Below the pieces are notes generated by a model, which saw only the letters and a list, made by a program, of their open reading frames with translations, did no database searches and was not told the DNA's origin. The position numbers and the translations under genes were made by a program. From Bacteroidales bacterium (GTDB taxonomy: Bacteria > Bacteroidota > Bacteroidia > Bacteroidales > JALTDM01): 7,139 nt of DNA. Positions within the stretch are counted from its first letter, which is position 1. Each line of letters begins with the position of its first letter. This document shows, one piece after another, positions 1-6,322 of this stretch. The DNA is taken from assembly GCA_027073875.1 (NCBI GenBank), contig JALTEO010000264.1, forward strand, positions 1-7,139, written 5' to 3'.

Positions 1-746
1 AAATACGAGATGGTTATCTGATTTCTATTATTGGCGGGAAACAGGAAACACAGATTCTTTTTGACCGTGAAGAAAAAACACTAACTTTTTTGAAAAACGA
101 CAAGCTATCATTATTCTTACAAAAACACGAATATCAGTTTCGAAAAATCTTACACAACAAAAAGCCCGAAACTTTTTTTGAAGGTTTTCAACTTAAATTT
201 GTGATATGGGAAAATAAGAATATGCTGGATTTCAATAATAACCGGAAAATAATCACTTTTGATCATCGGGGGAAAGAAATAGATTGTTCTTTTACCACAT
301 CAGTTTCGGCAGAAATAACTGTTTTTACCGACGGGTCGTTTAATGAACAAAAGAAAAAAGGTGCTTTTGCTGTTATTGTCAAAAATAAAAAAAGTCAACT
401 GAATTTATTTACACAAACAGTAAAAGCCCAAAATAATAATGAAGTTGAATTATTGGCTGCCGTAAAAGCACTGGAATTGGTTAATAATTTTTCATCTATT
501 TTGCTTTATACCGATAGCCGCTATGTTAAAAAAGGAATTACCGAATGGATTTTTTACTGGCAAATAAATAACTGGATGACTGCCAATGGGACAAAAGCAA
601 AAAACATTCTAATTTGGAAAAAATTCTTATCTTTGACCGTTGGAAAAATTGTTCAATTTGGCTGGATTAAAGGACATGCCGAAACACCGGAAAATAAATT
701 CTGTGATTTTTATGCCAAACGAGCACTTAAACGATGGATAGAATGA
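1..746 (+). CDS. Ribonuclease HI family protein, 5' end outside the window
   Basis: RNase HI cleaves the RNA strand of RNA:DNA hybrids in the cytoplasm (R-loops, primers). Counting from the TTG at 90, the C-terminal domain (about residues 75-218) shows the whole catalytic set: D81 in FTDGSF, E120 in EVELLAA, D142 in YTDSRYV, H196 in KGHAETPEN and D206 in KFCDFYA. The segment 145-178, with GITEW, NNWMTA and NILIW, follows the basic substrate-handle region of E. coli RNase HI. The frame has no stop between 3 and 90, and its translation there looks like ordinary protein, so I treat TTG 90 as internal and the gene as starting before the window. The roughly 100-residue N-terminal part seen here is not the viroplasmin-like hybrid-binding domain (no FYAVxxG-type motif) and I do not recognise it. 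The stop overlaps the start of the kinase gene. Family assignment is firm; the gene symbol is left open because this is not the short rnhA form. Confidence 0.88.
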   Translation, partial: IRDGYLISIIGGKQETQILFDREEKTLTFLKNDKLSLFLQKHEYQFRKILHNKKPETFFEGFQLKFVIWENKNMLDFNNNRKIITFDHRGKEIDCSFTTSVSAEITVFTDGSFNEQKKKGAFAVIVKNKKSQLNLFTQTVKAQNNNEVELLAAVKALELVNNFSSILLYTDSRYVKKGITEWIFYWQINNWMTANGTKAKNILIWKKFLSLTVGKIVQFGWIKGHAETPENKFCDFYAKRALKRWIE

Positions 747-1516
747 CACAATTCCTTGAGAATCACTACTTGTTAATTTTTATTTTGGCAATCGTCTTTT
801 TTGTTATTGCCATTATTGAGATAATAATCTTATTACAGTGGAAACGAAAAAGTAAATACGAAGCACAAATGCTTATGTTTAAAGACAAGGCACTTGTTCG
901 TCAAATTGATGCTCACTTTATTTTTAATTTTCTGAACTCTCTGCAAAGTCATTTAATTTCCGACCAAAAAGTAGATGCCATTAAAAATCTTGGTAAGTTC
1001 TCAAATGTGCTCCGGCGGTTCCTCGAAAACTCTTTACACACTCAACTGGTAATTCAAAAAGAGTTAGATGCCTTAAAATTATATATGGAAATTGAACAAT
1101 TCCGTTTTAAAAATATTTTTGACTTTGAAATAAATGTAGATAAACAGATTAATACCCTTCAATATAAGATGCCTTCATTTTTACTTCAACCTTTTGTTGA
1201 AAATGCACTGAACCACGGGGTATTATTTTTAAATGCAGAAGATAAAAGAGGTAAAATCTGTATTGATTTTAAATTATTAAAAGATGCGATTCAAATTGTT
1301 GTAGAAGATAATGGAGTTGGTCGAAAAAAAGCACAGGAGATGGAACGCAACAGAGAAAAAAAATCGCTTGGAAATCAATTTATTGAAAAAAGATTAGAAA
1401 CTTTGTCAAAAATTTTTAAAAAGAAATTTTCAGTTCGGTTTATAGATAAAACGGATGAAGAAACCGGAGAACCATCCGGAACAAAAGTGATAATAATGAT
1501 ACCACAAATATATTGA
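734..1516 (+). CDS. LytS-type sensor histidine kinase (His_kinase family)
   Basis: Inner-membrane sensor kinase that should phosphorylate the LytTR regulator encoded next. Residues 12-35 are a single strongly hydrophobic membrane segment, followed by a basic stretch (WKRKSK). There is no periplasmic sensor domain, so the signal is either in the membrane or from a partner. The His_kinase domain begins near residue 55: H61 in DAHFIFNFLN is the expected phospho-acceptor, and the usual Pro before it is Ala. The ATPase part has the N box (PFVENALNHG, N157), the DNGVG box (192-196), a SLG motif (211-213) and a final GT (249-250). The 260-residue length fits the short Bacteroidota members of this family. 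ATG 734 is the longest start. ATG 743, three codons later, forms an ATGA overlap with the RNase H stop and may be the real start; the difference is immaterial to the domains. The next gene follows 2 bp after the stop. Confidence 0.9.
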   Translation: MDRMTQFLENHYLLIFILAIVFFVIAIIEIIILLQWKRKSKYEAQMLMFKDKALVRQIDAHFIFNFLNSLQSHLISDQKVDAIKNLGKFSNVLRRFLENSLHTQLVIQKELDALKLYMEIEQFRFKNIFDFEINVDKQINTLQYKMPSFLLQPFVENALNHGVLFLNAEDKRGKICIDFKLLKDAIQIVVEDNGVGRKKAQEMERNREKKSLGNQFIEKRLETLSKIFKKKFSVRFIDKTDEETGEPSGTKVIIMIPQIY

Positions 1517-1518
1517 CA

Positions 1519-2292
1519 ATGAGAGCAATTATTGTAGATGATGAAATTGATGCAATACAAACACTTGAGTTTTTGTTACAAAACTATTGTCCTGATGTAG
1601 AGATTGTTGGTAAGGCAACGGGGATATTTGAAGCTAAAGAAATTATTATTGATGAAGAACCTGATTTGGTTTTCTTGGATGTGGTAATGCCGAGAGGAAC
1701 CGGCTTTGAGCTTCTTGGATTTTTTCCACAACGGGAGTTTGATGTAATTTTTGTTACAGCACATAATGAATTTGCCATCAATGCATTTCGATTCAGTGCT
1801 GTGGATTATCTGTTAAAGCCCGTAGATCAGGATGAACTGATAACAGCCGTTCGTAAAGTTAAGAATCGTCGCGGGAAACGGCAAGATATTAATATGGAAG
1901 TGCTGATGGAGAATGTCTTATCAAAGAAACCGAAAAAAATAGCAGTTTCTAATTTCGAAGGCATTAATTATATTGATGTTGATGAAATTATTTGTGTCCA
2001 AGCAGAAGGCAGTTATTCTGTCATCCATCAAACCAATGGACGAAAAATTATTCTCTCGAAAAATCTTAAAGAATACGAAAGCTTATTTCAGTCTTATGAT
2101 TTCTATCGCCCACATAATTCTTATATTGTTAATCTACAATATGTTGGTCGGTTTTGCAGTAAAGATGGTGCAATCATTGAAATGAAAAATGGACTAAAAA
2201 TTCCAATTTCTCGCAGAAAGAAAGAGCAGTTTCTTAAGATAATGAATAATTTTGTCGCTAAACAAAACTCAAAACCAAATGAACTTTCTTGA
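1519..2292 (+). CDS. LytTR-family response regulator
   Basis: Cytoplasmic transcription regulator, cognate by position to the LytS-type kinase upstream. Residues 1-120 are a receiver domain. The acidic pair is in IIVDDE (D7, D8), the phospho-acceptor is D54 in LVFLDVVMP, the signalling Thr is in FVTAHNE (T80), and the conserved Lys is in LLKPVD (K100). Residues about 137-245 form a LytTR DNA-binding domain, with EIICVQAEGSYSV, the RPHNSYIVN segment and the closing KIPISRRKKEQF, all hallmark LytTR stretches. I chose ATG 1519 (MRAIIVDDE) over the in-frame TTG at 1513, because the receiver beta-strand begins right after that Met. The gene starts 2 bp after the kinase stop, and its own 3' end overlaps the tyrS start by 14 bp. 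Such regulators usually bind paired direct repeats upstream of targets. I found none convincing in this window, so the regulon is unknown. Confidence 0.93.
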   Translation: MRAIIVDDEIDAIQTLEFLLQNYCPDVEIVGKATGIFEAKEIIIDEEPDLVFLDVVMPRGTGFELLGFFPQREFDVIFVTAHNEFAINAFRFSAVDYLLKPVDQDELITAVRKVKNRRGKRQDINMEVLMENVLSKKPKKIAVSNFEGINYIDVDEIICVQAEGSYSVIHQTNGRKIILSKNLKEYESLFQSYDFYRPHNSYIVNLQYVGRFCSKDGAIIEMKNGLKIPISRRKKEQFLKIMNNFVAKQNSKPNELS

Positions 2293-3574
2293 TGAACTCC
2301 GGTGGCGTGGAATGCTACAAGATTATACGCCCGGAGCCGAAAAATTACTTACCGAAAAACAAATTTCAGCGTATGTCGGTATTGACCCTACGGCAGATTC
2401 TTTACATATTGGTCATTTAGTATCGGTAATGATATTAAAACACTTTCAACGCTTCGGACACAAACCAATTTTGGTTGTTGGTGGAGCTACGGGAATGATT
2501 GGTGACCCTTCCGGCAAATCGGAAGAACGAAATTTGCTGGACGAAAAAACACTACGCAAAAATCAGGAAGGTATAAAGAAACAATTACAACAGTTCTTAG
2601 ACTTCTCTGAAAAAAACACCTCAGGAGCTGAGATTGTAAATAATTACGACTGGATGAAAGATTTTTCGTTCTTGTCGTTTATCCGCGAAATCGGAAAGCA
2701 CATGACCGTAAACTATATGATGGCAAAGGATTCCGTAAAAAAACGAATGAGTACCGATGCCAAAACGGGAATGTCATTTACCGAATTTTCGTATCAGCTG
2801 GTTCAGGCAACCGATTTCTGGCACCTGTATCGTACCAAAAATTGCCGGTTACAATTTGGTGGTTCCGACCAGTGGGGAAATATCACCAGTGGTATTGAGC
2901 TGATTCGTCGCAAGGAAGGTGGTGAAGCACACGGTGTTACTTGTCCGTTGATTACCAAGTCCGATGGGAAAAAGTTCGGTAAAACAGAGTCGGGCAACAT
3001 TTGGTTAGACCCTGAAAAAACTTCGCCCTATAAATTTTACCAATTCTGGCTGAATGTGTCGGATACCGATGCGGAAAAATATATTAAGATTTTTACACTT
3101 CTTGGAAAAGACGAAATTGAAGCATTGGTTGCCGAACACCAAACAGCACCCGAACGGCGGTTACTGCAAAAACGATTGGCAGAAGAAATTACCGTAATGG
3201 TTCATTCCAAAGACGATTTGACGGCGGCTCAGGAAGCATCGGCTATTCTTTTCGGCAAACAATCGAGCGACATCCTTGCCAAAATTGATGAGAAAACTTT
3301 TCTTGATGTTTTTGAAGGCGTACCCCGATTCTCACTATCAAAATCACAATTAACCACACCAATAAACATTGTAGATATGATTGCCGGTGTAGGTATCGAA
3401 AAATCGAAAGGTGAATTACGGCGACTTATCAAAGGAAATGGTATCAGTCTGAATAAAGAGAAAGTTGCCTCGGTAGAGCAAACTGTTGGAAAAAACGATT
3501 TGATACGGGATAAATATTTACTGGTACAAAAAGGCAAGAAAAATTATTTCTTAATTGTAGCTGAGGATGAATAA
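2279..3574 (+). CDS. tyrS: Tyrosine--tRNA ligase (tyrosyl-tRNA synthetase)
   Basis: Class I aminoacyl-tRNA synthetase that charges tRNA-Tyr with tyrosine in the cytosol. From ATG 2279 it has 431 residues, the normal length. The HIGH motif is HIGH at 43-46 (ADSLHIGHLV). Tyrosine and adenylate site stretches are GGATGMIGDPSGKS, YQLVQATDF and GGSDQWGN (194-201). The KMSKS-type loop is KFGKTESG (232-239), as in the TyrS branch of the family. The last 80 or so residues, with IVDMIAGVGIEKSKGELRRL and NGISLNKEKV, form the S4-like tRNA-binding domain. I chose the ATG giving MNFLDELRWRG, which matches the usual N-terminus, rather than the in-frame TTG at 2252. The start lies inside the end of the response-regulator gene (14 bp overlap), so expression probably depends on the upstream operon unless a promoter lies inside the regulator gene. 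No T-box-like leader is visible and no obvious terminator follows. Confidence 0.97.
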   Translation: MNFLDELRWRGMLQDYTPGAEKLLTEKQISAYVGIDPTADSLHIGHLVSVMILKHFQRFGHKPILVVGGATGMIGDPSGKSEERNLLDEKTLRKNQEGIKKQLQQFLDFSEKNTSGAEIVNNYDWMKDFSFLSFIREIGKHMTVNYMMAKDSVKKRMSTDAKTGMSFTEFSYQLVQATDFWHLYRTKNCRLQFGGSDQWGNITSGIELIRRKEGGEAHGVTCPLITKSDGKKFGKTESGNIWLDPEKTSPYKFYQFWLNVSDTDAEKYIKIFTLLGKDEIEALVAEHQTAPERRLLQKRLAEEITVMVHSKDDLTAAQEASAILFGKQSSDILAKIDEKTFLDVFEGVPRFSLSKSQLTTPINIVDMIAGVGIEKSKGELRRLIKGNGISLNKEKVASVEQTVGKNDLIRDKYLLVQKGKKNYFLIVAEDE

Positions 3575-3707
3575 ATTATTGAATTTCACAGTCTCATAAT
3601 CGCCTATTTACCAACGATTTAACACTTGTCAGAAAGTGATAATGTAGTATTGTGCAAATATTTGATTTTATGGTTATTATGCGTATGTTCGTAAAAATAT
3701 TGATGTT

Positions 3708-4982
3708 ATGCAAGAATATAGCAAATTATATAAATATGTGATTACTATGATGAAAAGCGAGAAATCACCCACCTTAATCCTCCCTCAAGGGAGGAATTCT
3801 CTCCTTGATGGGGAGACACAGAGGGGTGACGAACAAAAGAAGACCATATTGTGTTACTTACCTTTATGTTATAAACTCAGAAATATAAGTAAATTATCAG
3901 CTGTTTTATTATTGTCTTTGATGTTGACGGTGTCGTGTACACACGAGGATAATCATCACAACAATCAAAATAATTTTAACGACAACCGGACAAAAGTGAT
4001 TAATAATGTATCGTTCAACACTGAAAAAGGAGATATGCTTTTTAAATTGGCAGATACTTTGCAAGGGAAATTTTCTTTTGCCGGGAATACTGCTCCTGAC
4101 TCCATCATCTTATTTGTTGACGGCAGAAAATCGGGGAAAATAAACTTTTCAGACGGGAAATTTCCGTTTTATACCGGAACACAAAAATTGGGAAATCATA
4201 CACTGATGTTTTTTTCTTATTTCGGAAAAGATAAAGAAGTGGATACCTATCGCTACACCTTGTTAAATAATGCATCACCAAAAATAATTACTTGGAAAGT
4301 GGTAAAAACTTTTCCCCACAATGTTAAATCATATACACAAGGTTTATTTTTCAAAGACGGTTTTTTATTTGAAGGTACCGGACAATGGGGGCAATCGTCA
4401 CTGCAAAAGATTGATTTGGCAAAGAACGAAGTTATCAAGACTTACAGCTTGCCACACGATATTTTCGGTGAAGGTATTGTTGCCTATAAAAACAAAATTA
4501 TTGAATTGACATGGCAGTCGCATGAAGCATTTGAATATGATGCCGAAACATTTAAATTGATAAATCGTTTTACTTACGACACCGAGGGTTGGGGTATTAC
4601 TAACTATGGCGATAGTCTGTTGATGAGTGATGGCACTAACCTGCTCTATATCTTAGATCCGGCTTCGTTTACGGTCATTGATAAAATTCAGGTTTTTGAC
4701 GATAAAGGTCCGGTGAGAAATCTTAATGAGCTGGAAAATATTAACGGGCAAATCTTTGCCAATGTGTATCAAACAGATGATATTGTGATAATTGACCCGA
4801 AGACAGGTGCCGTAACACATAAGATAAACCTCAAAGGGCTTTTACCTGATGATGAACGCACACCACAAACCGATGTACTTAATGGTATTGCTTGGGATAA
4901 TGACCGGAAAATATTTTTGGTTACCGGCAAAAACTGGCCGCATATGTATCAATTGGAGCTGTCGGGAATTACATTGGAATAA
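3708..4982 (+). CDS. Glutaminyl-peptide cyclotransferase-family lipoprotein
   Basis: Members of this family convert N-terminal Gln of peptides to pyroglutamate. Counting from ATG 3708, residues 198-420 form the beta-propeller, with SYTQGL, FEGTGQWG, IFGEGI, EGWGITNYG, LMSDGTN, NELENINGQIFANV, VLNGIAWD and VTGKNWP in family order. Residues about 115-190 look like an added beta-sandwich. Residues 59-77 are a lipoprotein signal: a basic start, a hydrophobic core, and LTVSC with lipid Cys at 77; a low-complexity His/Asn linker follows. The protein should therefore be exported and membrane-anchored. The start is doubtful. With ATG 3708 the signal is preceded by about 58 residues, about 22 of them encoded by a REP-like hairpin repeat, which is atypical. 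TTG 3849 would give a normal 30-residue signal and a 377-residue protein; ATG 3747 and 3750 are other options. The coordinates give the full open frame. Family assignment is firm, start is not. Confidence 0.87.
   Translation: MQEYSKLYKYVITMMKSEKSPTLILPQGRNSLLDGETQRGDEQKKTILCYLPLCYKLRNISKLSAVLLLSLMLTVSCTHEDNHHNNQNNFNDNRTKVINNVSFNTEKGDMLFKLADTLQGKFSFAGNTAPDSIILFVDGRKSGKINFSDGKFPFYTGTQKLGNHTLMFFSYFGKDKEVDTYRYTLLNNASPKIITWKVVKTFPHNVKSYTQGLFFKDGFLFEGTGQWGQSSLQKIDLAKNEVIKTYSLPHDIFGEGIVAYKNKIIELTWQSHEAFEYDAETFKLINRFTYDTEGWGITNYGDSLLMSDGTNLLYILDPASFTVIDKIQVFDDKGPVRNLNELENINGQIFANVYQTDDIVIIDPKTGAVTHKINLKGLLPDDERTPQTDVLNGIAWDNDRKIFLVTGKNWPHMYQLELSGITLE
3764..3831 (+). repeat. REP-like GC-rich hairpin repeat
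   Basis: Within AT-rich DNA this block contains nested inverted repeats. TCACCC (3765-3770) pairs with GGGTGA (3824-3829). CCTCCC (3779-3784) pairs with GGGAGG (3789-3794) over a TCAA loop. TCTCC (3800-3804) pairs with GGAGA (3812-3816). The resulting form is an outer stem carrying two hairpins. The composition and layout match, from memory, a dispersed repeat common in Bacteroidota genomes, but only one copy is in the window. It lies in the 5' part of the cyclotransferase frame and is read through without a stop. Its mobility mechanism (for example a REP-associated transposase elsewhere) cannot be judged here. Confidence 0.7.
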
Positions 4983-5067
4983 AAGGGAAAAGTTTGTCAT
5001 ATTATAAGCCGACAACAGTTACAGTCAACATAATAGTCTTATTTATCGTGTCATTTAATAGATTATT
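4983..5067. other. Spacer after the lipoprotein gene
   Basis: AT-rich, no open frame of note and no convincing intrinsic terminator. It ends at the left terminal repeat of the MITE-like element. Confidence 0.5.
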
Positions 5068-5098
5068 AACCTGAATTCGATATAAGAAATACTCACAG
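5068..5098 (+). repeat. Left terminal inverted repeat of the MITE-like element
   Basis: Starts AACCTGAATTCGATATAA and ends TCACAG. It aligns to the reverse complement of 5299-5330 with a one-base gap and about five mismatches. Confidence 0.65.
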
Positions 5099-5226
5099 CT
5101 TTTTGATATTTTTCTTAGGCAAGTCATATTTTTGAAGGACTATCGGGATAATCCAATAAAATATGAGGAAGTATAAGGGAAATATCATAAAGCCCTATAG
5201 GGAAAGCAAATAGAAAAAATCTTTTA

Positions 5227-5273
5227 AAAAGAAGTCTTTTGTAATAACCCGTTATGACTGCAAGACTTCTTTT
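5227..5273. repeat. Long internal stem-loop of the MITE-like element
   Basis: AAAAGAAGTCTT (5227-5238) and AAGACTTCTTTT (5262-5273) are perfect 12 bp complements. Inside them GTAATAAC (5241-5248) pairs with GTTATGAC (5251-5258), with one mismatch, around a CC loop. Together they give a roughly 22 bp imperfect hairpin. It could end transcription from either side, since T-rich or A-rich DNA flanks it, or be structural for the element. Confidence 0.7.
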
Positions 5274-5298
5274 CAAAATTTTAATCCCTATTTGCTCT

Positions 5299-5330
5299 CT
5301 GTGATTCATTTATTATGTCGAACTCAGGTT
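5299..5330 (-). repeat. Right terminal inverted repeat of the MITE-like element
   Basis: Read on the minus strand it starts AACCTGAGTTCGACATAA and ends TCACAG, mirroring 5068-5098. Confidence 0.65.
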
Positions 5331-5354
5331 ATTAGCATCTGCCATTCATCGCAC

Positions 5355-5386
5355 ATTCATACAATTCATTACATTCTTGTATGAAT
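5355..5386. repeat. 10 bp inverted repeat upstream of rpmH
   Basis: ATTCATACAA (5355-5364) and TTGTATGAAT (5377-5386) are perfect complements with a 12 bp spacer. No T tract follows, so it is a poor terminator. It may be a protein-binding site or a further remnant of repeat DNA beside the MITE-like element. Confidence 0.5.
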
Positions 5387-5431
5387 AAAGCGGGTTAAAA
5401 AGGTGTAATTTTTTTTAAAAACTTTTGAAGG

Positions 5432-5447
5432 TTTCTTGTACAAGAAA
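5432..5447. promoter_or_regulatory. 16 bp perfect palindrome over the rpmH -33 box
   Basis: TTTCTTGTACAAGAAA is perfectly self-complementary and contains the TTG (5436-5438) of the rpmH promoter. A dimeric regulator bound here would compete with RNA polymerase. The operator role is inferred from symmetry and position only. Confidence 0.4.
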
Positions 5448-5464
5448 AATAATTATTACCTTTG
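5436..5464 (+). promoter_or_regulatory. Bacteroidota-type promoter of rpmH
   Basis: TTG at 5436-5438, an 18 bp gap, then TACCTTTG at 5457-5464, a full match to the TAnnTTTG -7 box of the Bacteroidota primary sigma factor. Transcription would start about 5470, giving a leader of about 20 nt before the ATG at 5491. Confidence 0.8.
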
Positions 5465-5490
5465 CACTCCATTTTAAAAAACCATACGAA

Positions 5491-5652
5491 ATGAAACGAA
5501 CTTATCAACCTTCCAATAGAAAAAGAAAAAATAAACATGGATTCCGTGAAAGAATGTCAACCGCTAATGGACAGAATGTTATCAAGCGTCGTAGAGCAAA
5601 AGGCAGAAAAAAATTATCGGTTTCTGATGAGTATAATGGCAAAAAATCATAA
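5491..5652 (+). CDS. rpmH: 50S ribosomal protein L34
   Basis: Small basic protein of the large ribosomal subunit that binds 23S rRNA. From ATG 5491 it has 53 residues and shows the family signature throughout: MKRTYQPSNRKRKNKHGF at the start, then RMSTANG and IKRRRAKGRKKLSVSD. The C-terminus extends a few residues past the core, as in many Bacteroidota L34 proteins. The open frame continues 22 codons further upstream to 5425, but that stretch covers the promoter, so ATG 5491 is the start. In many bacteria rpmH sits beside rnpA and dnaA; here it does not, and the next gene has its own promoter. No strong terminator follows. Confidence 0.98.
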   Translation: MKRTYQPSNRKRKNKHGFRERMSTANGQNVIKRRRAKGRKKLSVSDEYNGKKS

Positions 5653-5660
5653 TTTTTTGC
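5639..5660. repeat. AT-rich hairpin across the rpmH stop codon
   Basis: GCAAAAAAT (5639-5647) and ATTTTTTGC (5652-5660) are perfect complements around a CATA loop that overlaps the TAA stop. The stem is AT-rich and is followed by A rather than T on the + strand. It may protect or weakly terminate the rpmH mRNA, but is not a standard terminator. Confidence 0.4.
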
Positions 5661-5677
5661 AAAAAAATGTTAAAAAA

Positions 5678-5708
5678 TTTGTCTTTTCATAAACTTGCTG
5701 TATCTTTG
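5678..5708 (+). promoter_or_regulatory. Bacteroidota-type promoter of the NUMOD4/HTH gene
   Basis: TTTG at 5678-5681, a 19 bp gap, then TATCTTTG at 5701-5708, matching both consensus boxes. The start site would be near 5715, about 23 nt before the ATG at 5738. The quality of the match suggests a well-expressed gene independent of rpmH. Confidence 0.8.
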
Positions 5709-5737
5709 TGCTGAAATAACAAACTAAATTCAAGCAC

Positions 5738-6301
5738 ATGACAAAAAAAGAAGAAAAAACCTATTGGAATGAAGAGTGGAAACCTTTGAAATATGAAGGT
5801 TTCAATCCTAGAAGCGGATATCTTATTTCCAACTACGGACGGGTAAAAAGTTTTTCCCACAACCGTAAAGTCCCTAAACTTTTAAAGCATAGCGTTATTA
5901 AGGGTACTCCTTATATCGTATTGCGTGACAAAGACGGGAAACCGTTTACCATGTTAATCGGTGAAGTAGTAGCTCGTCATTTCTTGCCTAAGAACAAAAA
6001 AGCTGATGCTACCAAAATTATTTACAAAGATTTTAATCGTAGCAACAACTATTACAAGAACCTTGCATGGGCAACTAAAGACGAAAGACGGGAACATGTC
6101 AGAAAAGATCCTAACTACCAACCGAAAAAAGGTATTCGCCGGTATTCTAAATTGACAGAAAGTCAAGTTCGTTTAATTAAGAAAAAATTAAATGACCCAA
6201 CTCGCAAAACCAGAGTTAAAATGTTGGCAAAACAATTCGGGATATCTGAAATGCAACTTTACAGGATTAAAGCCGGTAAAAACTGGTCAGATGTAGAATA
6301 A
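5738..6301 (+). CDS. NUMOD4 / degenerate HNH / HTH DNA-binding protein
   Basis: A 187-residue, very basic protein with the layout of small phage-type homing endonucleases. Residues about 12-40 match NUMOD4 (EEWKPLKYEGF, then GYLISNYGRVKSF). Residues about 72-113 align with the HNH fold (VVARHFLP, DFNRSNNYYKNLAWAT). Usual family members read roughly VxHxDGNxxNNxxxNLxW; here the metal/catalytic His is replaced by Y96 (IIYKDFN), and the earlier His of the fold is absent near G75. Residues 138-184 (LTESQVRLIKKKL, MLAKQFGISEMQLYRIKAG) are a helix-turn-helix of the kind that ends these enzymes. Nuclease activity is therefore doubtful and sequence-specific DNA binding likely. The gene stands alone, with its own strong promoter and terminator, which suits a host-adopted regulator or nucleoid protein more than a selfish element. 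That role is inference. Domain calls are from motif recognition. Confidence 0.78.
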   Translation: MTKKEEKTYWNEEWKPLKYEGFNPRSGYLISNYGRVKSFSHNRKVPKLLKHSVIKGTPYIVLRDKDGKPFTMLIGEVVARHFLPKNKKADATKIIYKDFNRSNNYYKNLAWATKDERREHVRKDPNYQPKKGIRRYSKLTESQVRLIKKKLNDPTRKTRVKMLAKQFGISEMQLYRIKAGKNWSDVE

Positions 6302-6322
6302 ATTTTTTTTTATGACTAAGGG

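Larger units (their letters stand above)
5068..5330. mobile_element. MITE-like non-coding element, 263 bp
   Basis: The ends are imperfect terminal inverted repeats. The left begins AACCTGAATTCGATATAA, the right read on the other strand begins AACCTGAGTTCGACATAA, and both run on to TCACAG, about 26 of 32 positions alike. ATT flanks both sides (5065-5067 and 5331-5333), a possible 3 bp target duplication. Inside, GCAAATAG (5206-5213) pairs with CTATTTGC (5288-5295), and a long stem-loop lies between them. No transposase is encoded: the only sizeable frame is a 61-codon minus-strand one with no recognisable domain. I read it as a miniature inverted-repeat element or the internally deleted remnant of an insertion sequence. 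The parent family is not identified. Confidence 0.65.

Noticed and set aside
3229..3537. 102-codon minus-strand frame opposite tyrS
   Set aside because: Antisense to the well-supported S4-domain end of tyrS, with no motif of its own; a frame shadow.
3623..3638. CACTT/AAGTG hairpin after tyrS as a terminator
   Set aside because: Only a 5 bp stem with no T tract following.
3625..3652. Possible promoter before the lipoprotein gene (CTTG, then TAGTATTG)
   Set aside because: The gap is only 16 bp and the -7 box has a mismatch in its most conserved part, so it is not distinguishable from chance in AT-rich DNA.
3679..3741. 20-codon frame beginning MRMFVKIL in the spacer before the lipoprotein gene
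   Set aside because: Very short, out of frame with the lipoprotein gene and without any family resemblance.
5124..5309. 61-codon minus-strand frame inside the MITE-like element
   Set aside because: No recognisable transposase or other motif, and it lies across the inverted repeats, which explains the open frame better.
5425..5490. 22-codon upstream extension of rpmH
   Set aside because: It covers the promoter boxes, and L34 proteins start at the MKRTYQPS motif.
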